Shown here in pieces: positions 22,544 to 31,254 of a stretch of 64,000 nucleotides of DNA. This DNA comes from Photorhabdus heterorhabditis. Lineage in GTDB: Bacteria; Pseudomonadota; Gammaproteobacteria; Enterobacterales; Enterobacteriaceae. The notes under the pieces were generated by a model that was given only the letters and a program-made list of their open reading frames with translations, ran no database searches and was not told the DNA's origin. A program made the translations under genes and the position numbers. Each line of letters starts with the position of its first letter. The first letter of the stretch is position 1. The DNA is taken from positions 62,001-126,000 of the forward strand of contig NZ_RCWA01000004.1 in the NCBI RefSeq assembly GCF_018448905.1. Reading direction: 5' to 3'.

Positions 22544-23023
22544 ATGAAGAAGACTTGGTTAGCAGGTGTGTTACTGACTGTTCTAGTTGTGGCTTATGGC
22601 ACCTTTGCTAAAGGTGTTGGTACGCAAGGTGTTGAGGAAACACTGGTACAGACTGCGGAAACAGATAGCAGTACTTCGGCAATACAAAGGATTGATAGGC
22701 TTACTGAACAGAATAATGTGGTAGCTTACTTACGGCAGAATAATAAATTGCCTGATCTATATATTACCAAAAGGCAGGCCCGCGACTTTGGCTGGAATGC
22801 AAAACAGGGAAACTTATGTCAGGTTTTGCCGGGTCGGGCAATTGGTGGTGATAAATTTGCCAATCGTGAGAAAAAGTTACCAATGAAACCGAAGCGTCAG
22901 TGGTTTGAGGCAGATGTTAACTATCGTTGTGGGCACCGAGGGAGTGACAGATTGGTTTATTCATCTGACGGTCTGATTTATCTGACGTTAGATCATTATA
23001 AAAGCTTTACCCTGATGGAGTAA
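22544..23023 (+). CDS. Exported barnase-like ribonuclease
   Basis: 159-residue protein with a signal sequence or anchor (MKKTWLAGVLLTVLVVAYGTF) and a C-terminal microbial RNase domain. The catalytic residues fall at E122, R132, R136 and H151. Their spacing is the same as barnase E73, R83, R87 and H102, and the SSDGLIYLTLDHY stretch is barnase-like. All active-site residues are present, so it is probably active. The next gene, 4 bp on, encodes a barstar inhibitor. A secreted or periplasmic RNase with a cytosolic guard is the likely arrangement. Confidence 0.9.
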   Translation: MKKTWLAGVLLTVLVVAYGTFAKGVGTQGVEETLVQTAETDSSTSAIQRIDRLTEQNNVVAYLRQNNKLPDLYITKRQARDFGWNAKQGNLCQVLPGRAIGGDKFANREKKLPMKPKRQWFEADVNYRCGHRGSDRLVYSSDGLIYLTLDHYKSFTLME

Positions 23024-23027
23024 CGTT

Positions 23028-23306
23028 ATGCATAAAGTGGAGTTTGATTTTGACCGAATCCCTGATCTGAATATGTTCTATCAGCAGTTTTCTGAGCAAT
23101 TTGAGTTAGGAGACGAGTTTGGTAACAATCTGGATGCTTTGTGGGATGTTGTGACAGGAGGAATTGGTTTACCTGTGGAGGTCAATTTTATCCATTTTAC
23201 GCAGCAGAAAAGACGCCATTTTGCCTCGTTAGTACTCTTGTTTGAAGAAGCGGAAGGAGAACTGGAAGGGGAACTTTGTTTTAATATTGTCCCCTCACAG
23301 AATTAG
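23028..23306 (+). CDS. Barstar-family ribonuclease inhibitor
   Basis: 92-residue acidic protein. The barnase-binding helix reads FGNNLDALWDVVTG with D36, W39 and D40 where barstar has D35, W38 and D39. There is no signal peptide, so it is cytosolic. It is cotranscribed with the RNase (4-bp gap). E. coli keeps only a barstar homologue (yhcO) near tldD; here both partners are present. Confidence 0.92.
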   Translation: MHKVEFDFDRIPDLNMFYQQFSEQFELGDEFGNNLDALWDVVTGGIGLPVEVNFIHFTQQKRRHFASLVLLFEEAEGELEGELCFNIVPSQN

Positions 23307-23313
23307 AACCTTG

Positions 23314-23440
23314 TATACCCGTTATCTTTCAAGTTGCCTCTTTGTTGGCTGCACTCACTCACCCCGGTCACATAGTTCGCTATGCTCCCGGGGATTCGCT
23401 CCCTTGCCGTCGCGATACATCTTGAAATCCATTGGGTAAT
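23314..23440. repeat. ERIC element, full length
   Basis: 127-bp palindrome starting 8 bp after the barstar stop codon and ending 13 bp before the darP stop codon. It fills the convergent intergenic space and probably acts as a structured 3' end for both transcripts. Confidence 0.92.
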
Positions 23441-23453
23441 ATATTTATGAGCG

Positions 23454-23993
23454 TTAGGTCGATTCAGCCATATCTTTAAGATACTGGAAAATCTGACGAT
23501 AAGATTTAGGTGGCTTATTAGCCACCTTTTCTTTTTTGGCATTTCGGATCAGTGTACGCATCTGTTGGCGATCGGTTTGTGGAAAGAGTTCCACAACTTC
23601 ATCAATAACTTCATCGTTGCCATTAACCAGTTTATCACGCAGCTCTTCTAATTTATGGAACAGAGCAGTTTGCTGATTGTGGCGATTTTTCAGTTTATCA
23701 AGTGCGGTGGTAATTGGCTCGACATCTCGGGCACGTAGCATTTTACCGATTAATTGTAACTGGCGACGGCGTCCCTCTCTTTTTATCTTCTGCGCAAGTT
23801 CAATGGCCGCTAGCAGATCATCATCCAACGGGATGCGTTCAAGAGCGCTTTTACCGAGATCAACTAATTCTGCTCCTAGCTTTTTCAATGCTTCTGCATC
23901 ACGTTTAATTTCGCTTTTACTGACCCAAATTATCTCTTCTTCTTCCTCTTCAGCAGGATAATCATTGAGCCAATCTTCAGGCTGCTTTGCCAT
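23454..23993 (-). CDS. darP: 50S ribosome-assembly protein DarP (YjgA)
   Basis: 179-residue helical, highly charged protein with an acidic N-terminus ([18 protein letters not shown]). It matches YjgA/DarP, a dual-association factor that promotes peptidyl-transferase-centre maturation of the 50S subunit. It is divergent from pmbA, the usual arrangement. Confidence 0.93.
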   Translation of the reverse strand: MAKQPEDWLNDYPAEEEEEEIIWVSKSEIKRDAEALKKLGAELVDLGKSALERIPLDDDLLAAIELAQKIKREGRRRQLQLIGKMLRARDVEPITTALDKLKNRHNQQTALFHKLEELRDKLVNGNDEVIDEVVELFPQTDRQQMRTLIRNAKKEKVANKPPKSYRQIFQYLKDMAEST

Positions 23994-24193
23994 GGTGGTT
24001 TTCCTTTTAAAAAGGCCGGATCAGACAGGTTGATTTTGGAGAATGACCTGTAGCCCGGTGGGTGTTAACATCCTAATATTGTGTATTGTAACTGGGAAAA
24101 ACCCCTGATTACCACTCGGCATTATCTTTGTGGATAAGATGGTTCTGTTTTCTCGACAGATTTTCCCTTTATTTATCAAATTACGGGTAATTA

Positions 24194-25534
24194 ATGAAAA
24201 TCATTGATCAAATTGCGGAACAACGCAAACAACTGGAAAATGCGGTTTCACAGGCATTAGAACTGGCAAAAGCGGGTTGTGATGCTGCGGAAGTGGCTGT
24301 TAATAAAACAACGGGTATTGGTGTCAGTACCCGCTTTGGTGAAATAGAAAATGTAGAATTCAACAGTGATGGGGCGCTAGGGATCACGGTATATCATCAG
24401 CAACGTAAAGGTAGCGCATCATCAACAGACTTAAGCCCGGATGCCATTAACCGTACCGTCCAGGCTGCGATTGATATTGCTCGCTATACCTCTCCAGACC
24501 CATGTGCTGGCCCGGCGGATAAAACATTACTGGCGTTTGATGCGCCAAATCTTGATTTGTTCCACCCAACAGAATTGGATGCTGATAAAGCAATTGAATT
24601 AGCTGCTCGTGCAGAACAAGCTGCATTACAGGCAGATAAGCGTATTAACAATACTGAAGGGGGAAGTTTTAACAGCCATTATGGTATTCGGGTGTTTGGC
24701 AACAGCCACGGTATGCTGCAAAGCTATTGCTCTAGCCGTCATTCGATGTCGAGTTGTGTGATTGCTGAAGTTGATGGTGATATGGAACGGGATTATGCAT
24801 ATACCATCAGCCGCCGTTTTGAAGATTTAAAATCGCCAGAATGGGTTGGGCAGGAATGCGCTCGTCGTGTGTTATCTCGTTTGTCGCCCCGTAAATTACC
24901 GACCATGAAAGCACCTGTGTTATTCGCTGCCGAAGTTGCAACGGGTCTTTTCGGTCATTTGGTTGGTGCTATCAGTGGCAGCAGTATTTACCGTAAATCT
25001 TCTTTCCTGCTTGATCATCTGGGTAAACAAATTCTGCCATCATGGTTGACGATTGAAGAACGGCCACACTTGTTGGCGGGGCTAGCATCCTCTCCATTTG
25101 ATAGTGAAGGTGTGTGTACCAGTAATCGAGATATTATTAAGGATGGTGTATTACAAACCTGGCTTCTGACAAGTTATTCTGCCCGTAAACTGGAAATGGC
25201 AAGTACTGGTCATGCTGGGGGTATCCATAACTGGTGTATTGCAGGACAAGGGCAGGATTTTGCTGGTTTACTGCGTCAAATGGGAAGAGGATTAGTAGTT
25301 ACTGAACTGATGGGGCAGGGAGTCAGTGCAGTAACCGGCGATTATTCTCGTGGTGCCGCCGGTTTTTGGGTAGAAAATGGTGAGATTCAGTATCCTGTCA
25401 GTGAGATTACTATTGCCGGTAATTTGAAAGATATGTGGGCTAATATGGTCACTATTGGGGATGATATTGAAACTCGTAGTAATATCCAGTGTGGTTCAGT
25501 GTTACTGCCGGAAATGAGTATCGCTGGTCAATAA
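24194..25534 (+). CDS. pmbA: Metalloprotease partner PmbA/TldE
   Basis: 446-residue partner of TldD; it lacks the zinc motif and supplies substrate-binding and dimer contacts. Conserved blocks include [32 protein letters not shown] and HAGGIHNW. The last 30 bases reappear as an imperfect copy at 28839-28868 on the far side of a foreign-looking segment, so the gene end appears to be an insertion point whose coding sequence was kept intact. Confidence 0.96.
   Translation: MKIIDQIAEQRKQLENAVSQALELAKAGCDAAEVAVNKTTGIGVSTRFGEIENVEFNSDGALGITVYHQQRKGSASSTDLSPDAINRTVQAAIDIARYTSPDPCAGPADKTLLAFDAPNLDLFHPTELDADKAIELAARAEQAALQADKRINNTEGGSFNSHYGIRVFGNSHGMLQSYCSSRHSMSSCVIAEVDGDMERDYAYTISRRFEDLKSPEWVGQECARRVLSRLSPRKLPTMKAPVLFAAEVATGLFGHLVGAISGSSIYRKSSFLLDHLGKQILPSWLTIEERPHLLAGLASSPFDSEGVCTSNRDIIKDGVLQTWLLTSYSARKLEMASTGHAGGIHNWCIAGQGQDFAGLLRQMGRGLVVTELMGQGVSAVTGDYSRGAAGFWVENGEIQYPVSEITIAGNLKDMWANMVTIGDDIETRSNIQCGSVLLPEMSIAGQ
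25505..25534 (+). repeat. Direct repeat, left copy (3' end of pmbA)
   Basis: 30 bp including the last codons and stop of pmbA; 28 of 30 bases match 28839-28868, in the same orientation. The shared core is GAAATGAGTATCGCTGGT. The two differences (G/A and C/T) are transitions. It looks like an attachment-site or insertion duplication. Confidence 0.75.
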
Positions 25535-25580
25535 AGGCTCACCCACAAGTTAAATTATGAGCTGAATGTAGTTAGTCGTG

Positions 25581-26357
25581 TTAAACGGCTAACTCTTCAT
25601 CTCTAATCGTGAGCACTTCATATCCGTCGTTTGTAACCAAAATGGTATGTTCCCATTGAGCAGATAGTTTTTTATCTCGTGTCACGACTGTCCAACCATC
25701 TTTCTTCGTTTTGATTTTTGCGGAACCTTGATTAATCATAGGTTCAATAGTAAAAGTCATACCTTCTTTTAGAATTAAGCCCGAATCACGATGACCATAA
25801 TGTAAAACTTGTGGACTTTCGTGCATTTCGCGTCCAATGCCGTGACCACAATATTCGCGCACAACACTATAACCTGCTCGTTCAGCGTGATTCTGAATTG
25901 CATAGCCTATATCGCCTAAATGTGCGCCTGGTTTCACCACTTTGATGCCTTCCCACATAGCAGCATAAGTTGTTTTTACTAAATTTTTTGCGGGCAATGA
26001 CGCTCCTGGGAACAGATACATTTTACTTGAGTCGGCAATAAAACCGTTTTTTTCCAATGTGATATCTACGTTAATGATATCGCTGTTTTTAATTTTATAA
26101 TTTCTATTAGGAATGCCATGACAAACAACTTCATTTATTGAAGTGTTTAATACATATTGATAGCCATATTGCCCTTTACTTGCAGGACGAGCTCCTAAAA
26201 CATTAACGATAACGTCTTCAACTTTATCGTTAATGTCCATTGTAGTAATTCCAGGTTTAATAAACTGATCAAGCATTCCAAAAACTTGTGCAAGTAATTT
26301 GCCAGATTGCCTCATTAACTCTATTTCGGTGGGAGTTTTTATATAAATATTATTCAC
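25581..26357 (-). CDS. map: Type I methionine aminopeptidase, ParD-like-associated paralogue
   Basis: 258 residues. All metal ligands of methionine aminopeptidase are kept: D98 (NVDIT), D109 (ADSSKM), H172 (CGHGIG), E205 (TIEPM) and E236 (QWEHT), plus the substrate-side H80 (CHGIPN). It should therefore be catalytically active. In E. coli the essential map gene lies beside rpsB-tsf; this copy instead overlaps a ParD-like gene by 8 bp and lies in the inserted segment, so it is probably an additional enzyme. Why a DNA-binding-type protein is coupled to it is not known to me. Confidence 0.9.
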   Translation of the reverse strand: MNNIYIKTPTEIELMRQSGKLLAQVFGMLDQFIKPGITTMDINDKVEDVIVNVLGARPASKGQYGYQYVLNTSINEVVCHGIPNRNYKIKNSDIINVDITLEKNGFIADSSKMYLFPGASLPAKNLVKTTYAAMWEGIKVVKPGAHLGDIGYAIQNHAERAGYSVVREYCGHGIGREMHESPQVLHYGHRDSGLILKEGMTFTIEPMINQGSAKIKTKKDGWTVVTRDKKLSAQWEHTILVTNDGYEVLTIRDEELAV

Positions 26358-26556
26358 TATATACTCCTGATAATAATGTATTTTCTTTTTTGAATTGCTG
26401 CTGAATTATTTCACTAAACGTCAAATTAGGATTTAATTCTGCGAGCATCCCCATTTTTATCCAGAACTCAGCTTGGGAGTTGATTGAACGAAACATCACA
26501 CTACTCGCTTTTCTGATTTCTTCGTGTAGTTCATCAGAGATCTTCACAATTCCCAT
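26350..26556 (-). CDS. ParD-like family protein
   Basis: Small protein (68 residues from MGIVKISDEL) of the ParD-like family, related to ribbon-helix-helix antitoxins. A four-codon longer start at 26568 is possible, but only the inner ATG has a weak GGA ribosome site at 8 bases. The downstream gene is not a ParE toxin but a methionine aminopeptidase, with an 8-bp overlap, so the two are translated together. Upstream is a very AT-rich stretch with a CATATATG palindrome (26567-26574) that could be an autoregulatory operator. Confidence 0.8.
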   Translation of the reverse strand: MGIVKISDELHEEIRKASSVMFRSINSQAEFWIKMGMLAELNPNLTFSEIIQQQFKKENTLLSGVYSE

Positions 26557-26655
26557 AAAATAGTCCATATATGAAATATATATGAAGCATATGTTATATG
26601 TATATTGATATCAACGTTATTGTTTAATATTTAATTCAATAATCTGTTAGATGGC

Positions 26656-27027
26656 ATGGTGTCCAAGTCTTTTATCCGTAGGCTTCTGGTTGGTTTATAT
26701 GGAGTATTGAGCGGGATTGCCTCTTTGTTGGCTGCACTCACTCACCCCGGTCACAGAGTTATCTATGCTCCCGGGGATTCGCTCCCTTGCCGTCTCGATG
26801 CATCTTGAAATCCATTGGGTATATATCAGAACCACTTCTGGTCAATGGTTGCCATTAGAAATACCTGTTAATCAAAGAGTATTTTCTACTCAATGGCCTG
26901 GGAATTGGTGGGGTAGAATTGAATTTATACCACCTTCGACATTGAGATGGCAGAATGGGGCACAAATAATGGACCAAGTGATATTGTCAAAATAGGAAAT
27001 ACAGAATATAACTTACGACCACAATAA
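26656..27027 (+). pseudogene. Decayed gene interrupted by an ERIC and a frameshift
   Basis: An ATG frame at 26656 encodes a basic then hydrophobic N-terminus (MVSKSFIRRLLVGLYGVL) and runs into the ERIC, where it stops at 26806-26808. After the ERIC, coding-like sequence rich in Trp continues (GQWLPLEIPVNQRVF, WPGNWWGRIEF). A shift of frame near 26933 would then give an alternative tail containing EMAEWGTNNGPSDIVKIGN and ending at the stop at 27027. I read this as one former gene with an ERIC insertion and a frameshift. The product is not recognised; it could be a small lectin-like or secreted protein, but that is a guess. Confidence 0.5.
26717..26823. repeat. ERIC element lacking its first 20 bp
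   Basis: 107 bp identical in layout to the full element from TTGCCTC to GGGTATA. The first 20 bp of the consensus are absent, so the terminal inverted repeat is unpaired. It lies inside the decayed gene at 26656-27027. Confidence 0.88.
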
Positions 27028-27041
27028 ATAAGTGGTCGTAA
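27013..27041. terminator. Hairpin between the decayed gene and the phosphoethanolamine-transferase-like gene
   Basis: A perfect 10-bp stem (TTACGACCAC at 27013-27022 with GTGGTCGTAA at 27032-27041) with a 9-base AT loop, placed between convergent reading frames. The U-tract is poor on both sides, so terminator activity is likely but not certain. Confidence 0.55.
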
Positions 27042-27055
27042 TCTTATATCTGATC

Positions 27056-28597
27056 TCATTCTATCTGTGAAAACGGTAAAATAGATTCATCTGCTGTTAA
27101 CACCCTGTCATTGTTTTTTTCCTTGTTAACGATTGATGGTTCAATATCGTAGCCTATGAGTTCTGATAATATATATTTATTCATTAACCCGCTTAAATAG
27201 CCATCTTTATTTTTGAATGACTCTATGAATTGACAGTTATATTGGTGATTATTTGATTTGTACATGAAAGGCACGAGATATTGCTCTCTACCTTTTTGAT
27301 AACCATGGCCTTTATTAATTATTTCCCCATGATCGGAAGTATATATCAGTGAATAATTGATGTTTTTTTTGTTAATGACCTCGTATATATTCTTTATGAC
27401 TCTATCTGTATAGTGGATAGTTAAGTCATACTTATCTGCATTAGGTAGTGCTAATTTATCATCATTATCGTAATTCTTATAAGGCATATGGCTACCATGT
27501 AAATGAATTACGATGAATCTTTTTTCTTCGTTATCTGAAAGAACGTTACGTAATAAAGCGCTTAGATTGTTATCTTTATAGTTTGTGAGTTTTATTATAT
27601 CGGATTTTTTTGCGATAAATCCGTATTTGGATGAGTGAAGCCCATCCAGCTCTTGTGAACCCAACCAATAAGTCTTATAGCCGTTTGATTTAGCCATTTC
27701 TATTATTGATTTGTTTTTAAATAAGTTTTCTTCGCTTTCAGGTGTATGAAATGCAAGAGACATAGAGATAGAGTTTCTTGTTATTGGTGCGCTAGAATGT
27801 GCGTTATTAATTATACATCCTCCGTTAGAGGAAAATATATTATGCATGTTTGGCGTCGTATTTAACTCATATCCATATGCACTATAATGAGTTGATAATG
27901 ATGATTCACCAATTATAAAAATAATAGTGTCAATATCATTATTTTTCTTTCCTATTATTGAATCGTTGAATTTCTTTATTTCACTTATATCTGCATACTT
28001 ATCATTTGAATTTCTGGAAATATACAAATAAGCAAAGTCCCCAATGACAGCGGGATATCTGTCTCTTATAAATCGCCCAACTGTTTTATCATCCTCTTTA
28101 ATGTCTGATAATAATTGCTTATCTATAGCAGAAACACTAAGATAAAATGTAGTAAAAAAAACAAATATAGGTAATGCTTTAAATGATATGTGATAATGAA
28201 TGTTTCTTGTCTTCTTAATTATTAAGTAAAATAAAGCTATTGTTACGATTATTGCTGGTAGTAACATTATGAAAAATAAATGACTGACCATAGATAATGA
28301 TTCTTTTTTATTCGTCTCAACAAATGAATCAAGAACTGATACTGATATTCTTTCGCTAAAAATAAGAGAATAATTTATTTGGATGAGAAGAAAGAAAAGG
28401 AGTACACCTCCAATACTGTTTAGGATCTTGTTTTTTTCCTTAATTAGAAGGAAAATGGATAATAACAGTGAAAAAGTTGACAAGTGAGGTATACTGGAAT
28501 CTTTTTGAAAGATGAAAGGATTCAATAGATAAGTTAAACCTAATCCAATAACTATAGCTAAAATATATTTATAATATCTACGATCAATTAATTTCAT
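27056..28597 (-). CDS. Phosphoethanolamine transferase-like membrane sulfatase-fold protein
   Basis: 513 residues. About five N-terminal membrane helices (residues 10-165) are followed by a periplasmic alkaline-phosphatase/sulfatase-fold domain. Motifs include IIGESSLSTHYSAYGY (metal site), SSAPITRNS (likely nucleophile Thr), HLHGSHMPY and YTSDHGE (metal ligands). The family (EptA/EptB/CptA) adds phosphoethanolamine to lipid A, Kdo or core heptose; which acceptor is used here is unknown. The gene is much more AT-rich than its neighbours, with Lys/Asn/Ile-heavy coding, a sign of transfer. It lies alone in the inserted segment. Confidence 0.82.
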   Translation of the reverse strand: MKLIDRRYYKYILAIVIGLGLTYLLNPFIFQKDSSIPHLSTFSLLLSIFLLIKEKNKILNSIGGVLLFFLLIQINYSLIFSERISVSVLDSFVETNKKESLSMVSHLFFIMLLPAIIVTIALFYLIIKKTRNIHYHISFKALPIFVFFTTFYLSVSAIDKQLLSDIKEDDKTVGRFIRDRYPAVIGDFAYLYISRNSNDKYADISEIKKFNDSIIGKKNNDIDTIIFIIGESSLSTHYSAYGYELNTTPNMHNIFSSNGGCIINNAHSSAPITRNSISMSLAFHTPESEENLFKNKSIIEMAKSNGYKTYWLGSQELDGLHSSKYGFIAKKSDIIKLTNYKDNNLSALLRNVLSDNEEKRFIVIHLHGSHMPYKNYDNDDKLALPNADKYDLTIHYTDRVIKNIYEVINKKNINYSLIYTSDHGEIINKGHGYQKGREQYLVPFMYKSNNHQYNCQFIESFKNKDGYLSGLMNKYILSELIGYDIEPSIVNKEKNNDRVLTADESILPFSQIE

Positions 28598-28838
28598 GTT
28601 ATTTAATTTTATGAAAAATAAAGTATGTATTATTATACCTTCTTTTGCATTCTATCGCCACAATAGGGCCGGATTTCATACTTTTAATGTGGTTATTATG
28701 GGTAAAAATAGCCCTTTTTTGTGCTCCATAAACACACAAAAGAGATATCAAAACCTATCAATAAAATCATATTGAATATGCGAAATTATCAATATCTGTG
28801 TGGAGATTGATTTTTCTGCAAAGTAGAATCCCGCCCCG

Positions 28839-28868
28839 CTGCCAGAAATGAGTATCGCTGGTTAATAA
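28839..28868 (+). repeat. Direct repeat, right copy (pmbA 3'-end duplicate)
   Basis: Imperfect copy (28/30) of the pmbA end, in the same orientation but not attached to any pmbA coding sequence. It marks the likely right edge of the inserted segment. The rest of the gap 28598-28924 holds no other supportable feature. Confidence 0.75.
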
Positions 28869-28924
28869 GAGATACTCAGATTCAATTATTTGTGATCAGC
28901 CATGATTTAAATGGGCGTACTGAA

Positions 28925-29335
28925 TTAACGGTGTAGCTCACCGGCAGCTTCTGGTTGGTAAAGTAATTCTAATACTTTTACCCGAGTTTCTTCGCCATTT
29001 GGCAATTTCCAACTGATTTCATCGCCAATACGAAGCCCCAGTAATGCAGCACCCAGAGGAGCCATGACAGAAAGCTGGTCTGAACTGTCTTGCAGTGATG
29101 CTGGATAAACTAAAGTTCGTACCCGCTCTTCGCTGCTTGTTAGATCAAGGAAACGAATCCGGCTGTTCATAGTCACGACGTCTGATGGAATTTCTGCTGG
29201 CGGTACAATCTCTGCACGATCCAGCTCCTCATTCAAAGCATCAGCGATACTAGTATCTGCAAACGCCGGTTGTTCCAACAGGGAGTCTAAACGTTCCGCG
29301 TCTAATTCGTTGATAATAATTGCTGGTTTAGTCAT
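28925..29335 (-). CDS. rnk: Regulator of nucleoside diphosphate kinase
   Basis: 136-residue Rnk with an N-terminal helical part ([13 protein letters not shown]) and a GreA/GreB-type C-terminal FKBP-like domain ([18 protein letters not shown]). Rnk affects nucleoside diphosphate kinase levels and, by its GreA-like fold, may touch RNA polymerase. The start was placed at [12 protein letters not shown] by homology; the frame is open 12 codons upstream. Confidence 0.93.
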   Translation of the reverse strand: MTKPAIIINELDAERLDSLLEQPAFADTSIADALNEELDRAEIVPPAEIPSDVVTMNSRIRFLDLTSSEERVRTLVYPASLQDSSDQLSVMAPLGAALLGLRIGDEISWKLPNGEETRVKVLELLYQPEAAGELHR

Positions 29336-29362
29336 ACCACACTCCAAATGGATTCCAACACA

Positions 29363-29400
29363 AAATAACACCCCGCACCGTAAGGAGGGGGGTGTTATTT
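29363..29400. terminator. Terminator after the rpoN-npr operon
   Basis: A 12-bp perfect stem AAATAACACCCC/GGGGTGTTATTT (29363-29374 with 29389-29400) lies between npr and rnk. Read leftward it is followed by a short T-rich stretch, so it should end the leftward rpoN-hpf-ptsN-rapZ-npr transcript ahead of the rnk start. Confidence 0.8.
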
Positions 29401-29524
29401 AAAATAATTAACCTGATAGTAGGCTGTTCTTACTCGAAAAGAAAGAGATCATGATCACGAACTGTTTTGTGTTGCTAATGAAAAACGGTGAAAAGCATGA
29501 TAAGGCCCTAGTGAGTAGGTGATG

Positions 29525-29797
29525 TTATTCTTCGTCAAATCCCGAATTAAATAGATCAATGATAGCTGCAAGAGCCAGCTCTTCATCTGGACCGCTGGCT
29601 TCAACTTCAATATAGCTGCCTTTTTCTGAATCCAGCATCAGCATGGCAATCACACTGCTGGCTTCAGCTTCAACATGGCTATCATTGCGTAAGATAACGT
29701 GGGATTTAAAAAGCTGTACCAGGTCATACAGTTTCATTGCAGGCCGAGCATGCATTCCCAGCCGATTTTTGATTTCAAGCTTCTGCTTGACGGTCAT
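29525..29797 (-). CDS. ptsO: Phosphocarrier protein NPr of the nitrogen PTS
   Basis: 90-residue HPr paralogue. The phosphorylated His is H16 in [13 protein letters not shown]. It takes phosphate from EI-Ntr and gives it to PtsN; in E. coli it also feeds into control of lipid A synthesis. Its start overlaps the rapZ stop by one base. Last gene of the rpoN operon. Confidence 0.96.
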   Translation of the reverse strand: MTVKQKLEIKNRLGMHARPAMKLYDLVQLFKSHVILRNDSHVEAEASSVIAMLMLDSEKGSYIEVEASGPDEELALAAIIDLFNSGFDEE

Positions 29798-30648
29798 TAT
29801 TTTCGCTTTTCGAGAGTACGGTGGCGTGACTGTACATTTTTACCACGAGAACGGAAATAATCAGCCAATTGTTCTGCTACATAAACAGAACGGTGTTTAC
29901 CACCAGTGCAACCAATAGCAACAGTTAGATAGCTGCGGTTATTCGTTTCAAGCATGGGTAGCCACAGTTCAAGATAACTGCGGGTTTGATAGATGAAGTT
30001 ATGCACTTCCGTATGGCGGTCAAGGAAAGCGGCGACGGGACGATCAAGACCTGTCATTGGCCGTAGTTTCGGGTCCCAGTGTGGATTTGGCAGGAAACGT
30101 ACGTCAAAAACATAATCGGCGTCAATTGGAATACCATGCTTAAAGCCGAAAGATTCAAAAACCATTGTCAGCTCGCGTTCTCGTTTGCCTAACAGACGAG
30201 TCCTTAACATCTCAGCCAGTTCATGGACTGACATTTCCGAAGTGTCGATAATGAGATCGGCTCTTGAACGAAGAGGCTCCAGCAGATCGCTTTCTTGATC
30301 AATCGCACTTTCCAGAGAGAGATTTTTGCTTGATAACGGATGCAAGCGGCGAGTATCGCTGTAACGGCGGATTAACGTATTACGGTCAGCGTCAAGAAAC
30401 AGTAATTGTGGTGAGAAACTGGTCGGTAGTTTAGTCAGTGCTTCTTCGAAAATTTCTGGTGATTCCGGCATGTTTCTTACGTCAATACTGACAGCAGCAG
30501 AAATATCGCGGTCAGCCAGCGTATCTGCTAATTCCGGCAGCAATACTACCGGCAAGTTATCCACACAATAAAAACCCATATCTTCCAGCGCGCGCAAGGC
30601 AACGGATTTACCCGAACCGGAACGGCCACTGACTATCATCAGCACCAT
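29797..30648 (-). CDS. rapZ: RNase adapter protein RapZ
   Basis: 283-residue RNA-binding protein that presents the sRNA GlmZ to RNase E and so sets GlmS level and amino-sugar supply for the envelope. N-terminal Walker A motif GRSGSGKS (residues 8-15), and a C-terminal domain with the conserved [10 protein letters not shown]. It is placed between ptsN and npr as in E. coli. Confidence 0.97.
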   Translation of the reverse strand: MVLMIVSGRSGSGKSVALRALEDMGFYCVDNLPVVLLPELADTLADRDISAAVSIDVRNMPESPEIFEEALTKLPTSFSPQLLFLDADRNTLIRRYSDTRRLHPLSSKNLSLESAIDQESDLLEPLRSRADLIIDTSEMSVHELAEMLRTRLLGKRERELTMVFESFGFKHGIPIDADYVFDVRFLPNPHWDPKLRPMTGLDRPVAAFLDRHTEVHNFIYQTRSYLELWLPMLETNNRSYLTVAIGCTGGKHRSVYVAEQLADYFRSRGKNVQSRHRTLEKRK

Positions 30649-30723
30649 GAGGCGACTCCCCTTAAATTTCTCAGTGGTTGTTATGAGCCACTGCTATCTG
30701 TTGCTTTCCATTCATTGCAACAG

Positions 30724-31191
30724 CTATTCAGTGATAATTGCGTAAAGTTCTTCATCACTTTGTGCTGATCTTAAACGACGGCAGAGATTTTTATCTGCAA
30801 GACGTTTGGCAATCAATGACAATGTATGTAAGTGGGTCTGGCATTGATCGTTTGGAACCAGTAAAGCAAACAGCAAATCAACGGGTTGATTATCAATAGC
30901 ATCAAAAGCAATAGGTTGTTCCAGATTAAGGAAAACCCCAACAGTTTTATCCGAGCTATTTTCATCCAGTTTACCGTGAGGGATAGCAATACCACTGCCA
31001 ATTCCAGTAGTGCCCACTTTTTCGCGGGTCAATATTGCTTCGAATACGATATTCTCTGGTAATTTGAGCTGCTTAGATGCCAGCTCACTGATAATCTCTA
31101 AAGCCCGTTTTTTGCTCGAACAATGTACATTATTACGTGTACATTCAAGGGAAAGGACTGAGCTTAATAGTAAATCTGCTTGGTTATTCAT
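30724..31191 (-). CDS. ptsN: Nitrogen PTS EIIA component
   Basis: 155-residue EIIA of the mannitol/fructose type. The active His is H72 in GIAIPHGKLDE. Its phosphorylation state controls potassium transport (TrkA, KdpD) and other regulators. It follows hpf after a 139-bp spacer that contains a strong hairpin. Confidence 0.96.
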   Translation of the reverse strand: MNNQADLLLSSVLSLECTRNNVHCSSKKRALEIISELASKQLKLPENIVFEAILTREKVGTTGIGSGIAIPHGKLDENSSDKTVGVFLNLEQPIAFDAIDNQPVDLLFALLVPNDQCQTHLHTLSLIAKRLADKNLCRRLRSAQSDEELYAIITE

Positions 31192-31217
31192 TTTTCTATT
31201 CGCTTAGGTGCCTATTG

Positions 31218-31254
31218 ATACCGGATACCATAGATTATCTGTGGCATCCGGTAT
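31218..31254. other. Long hairpin in the hpf-ptsN spacer
   Basis: The arms ATACCGGATACCA (31218-31230) and TGGCATCCGGTAT (31242-31254) form a 13-bp stem with one mismatch and an 11-base loop. A T5 run follows only on the plus strand, where there is no gene. In the leftward message it would be a stable internal structure upstream of ptsN, possibly a processing or stability element. Confidence 0.6.

Larger units (their letters stand above)
25535..28838. mobile_element. Putative 3.3-kb inserted segment at the pmbA 3' end
   Basis: The segment lies between two imperfect 30-bp copies of the pmbA end and holds four accessory loci: a second-type map gene, its ParD-like partner, a decayed ERIC-split gene and an AT-rich phosphoethanolamine-transferase-like gene. 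No integrase or transposase is visible, so it may be a remnant of an element that used the pmbA 3' end, or a recombination scar. The boundaries are inferred from the repeats. Confidence 0.55.
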
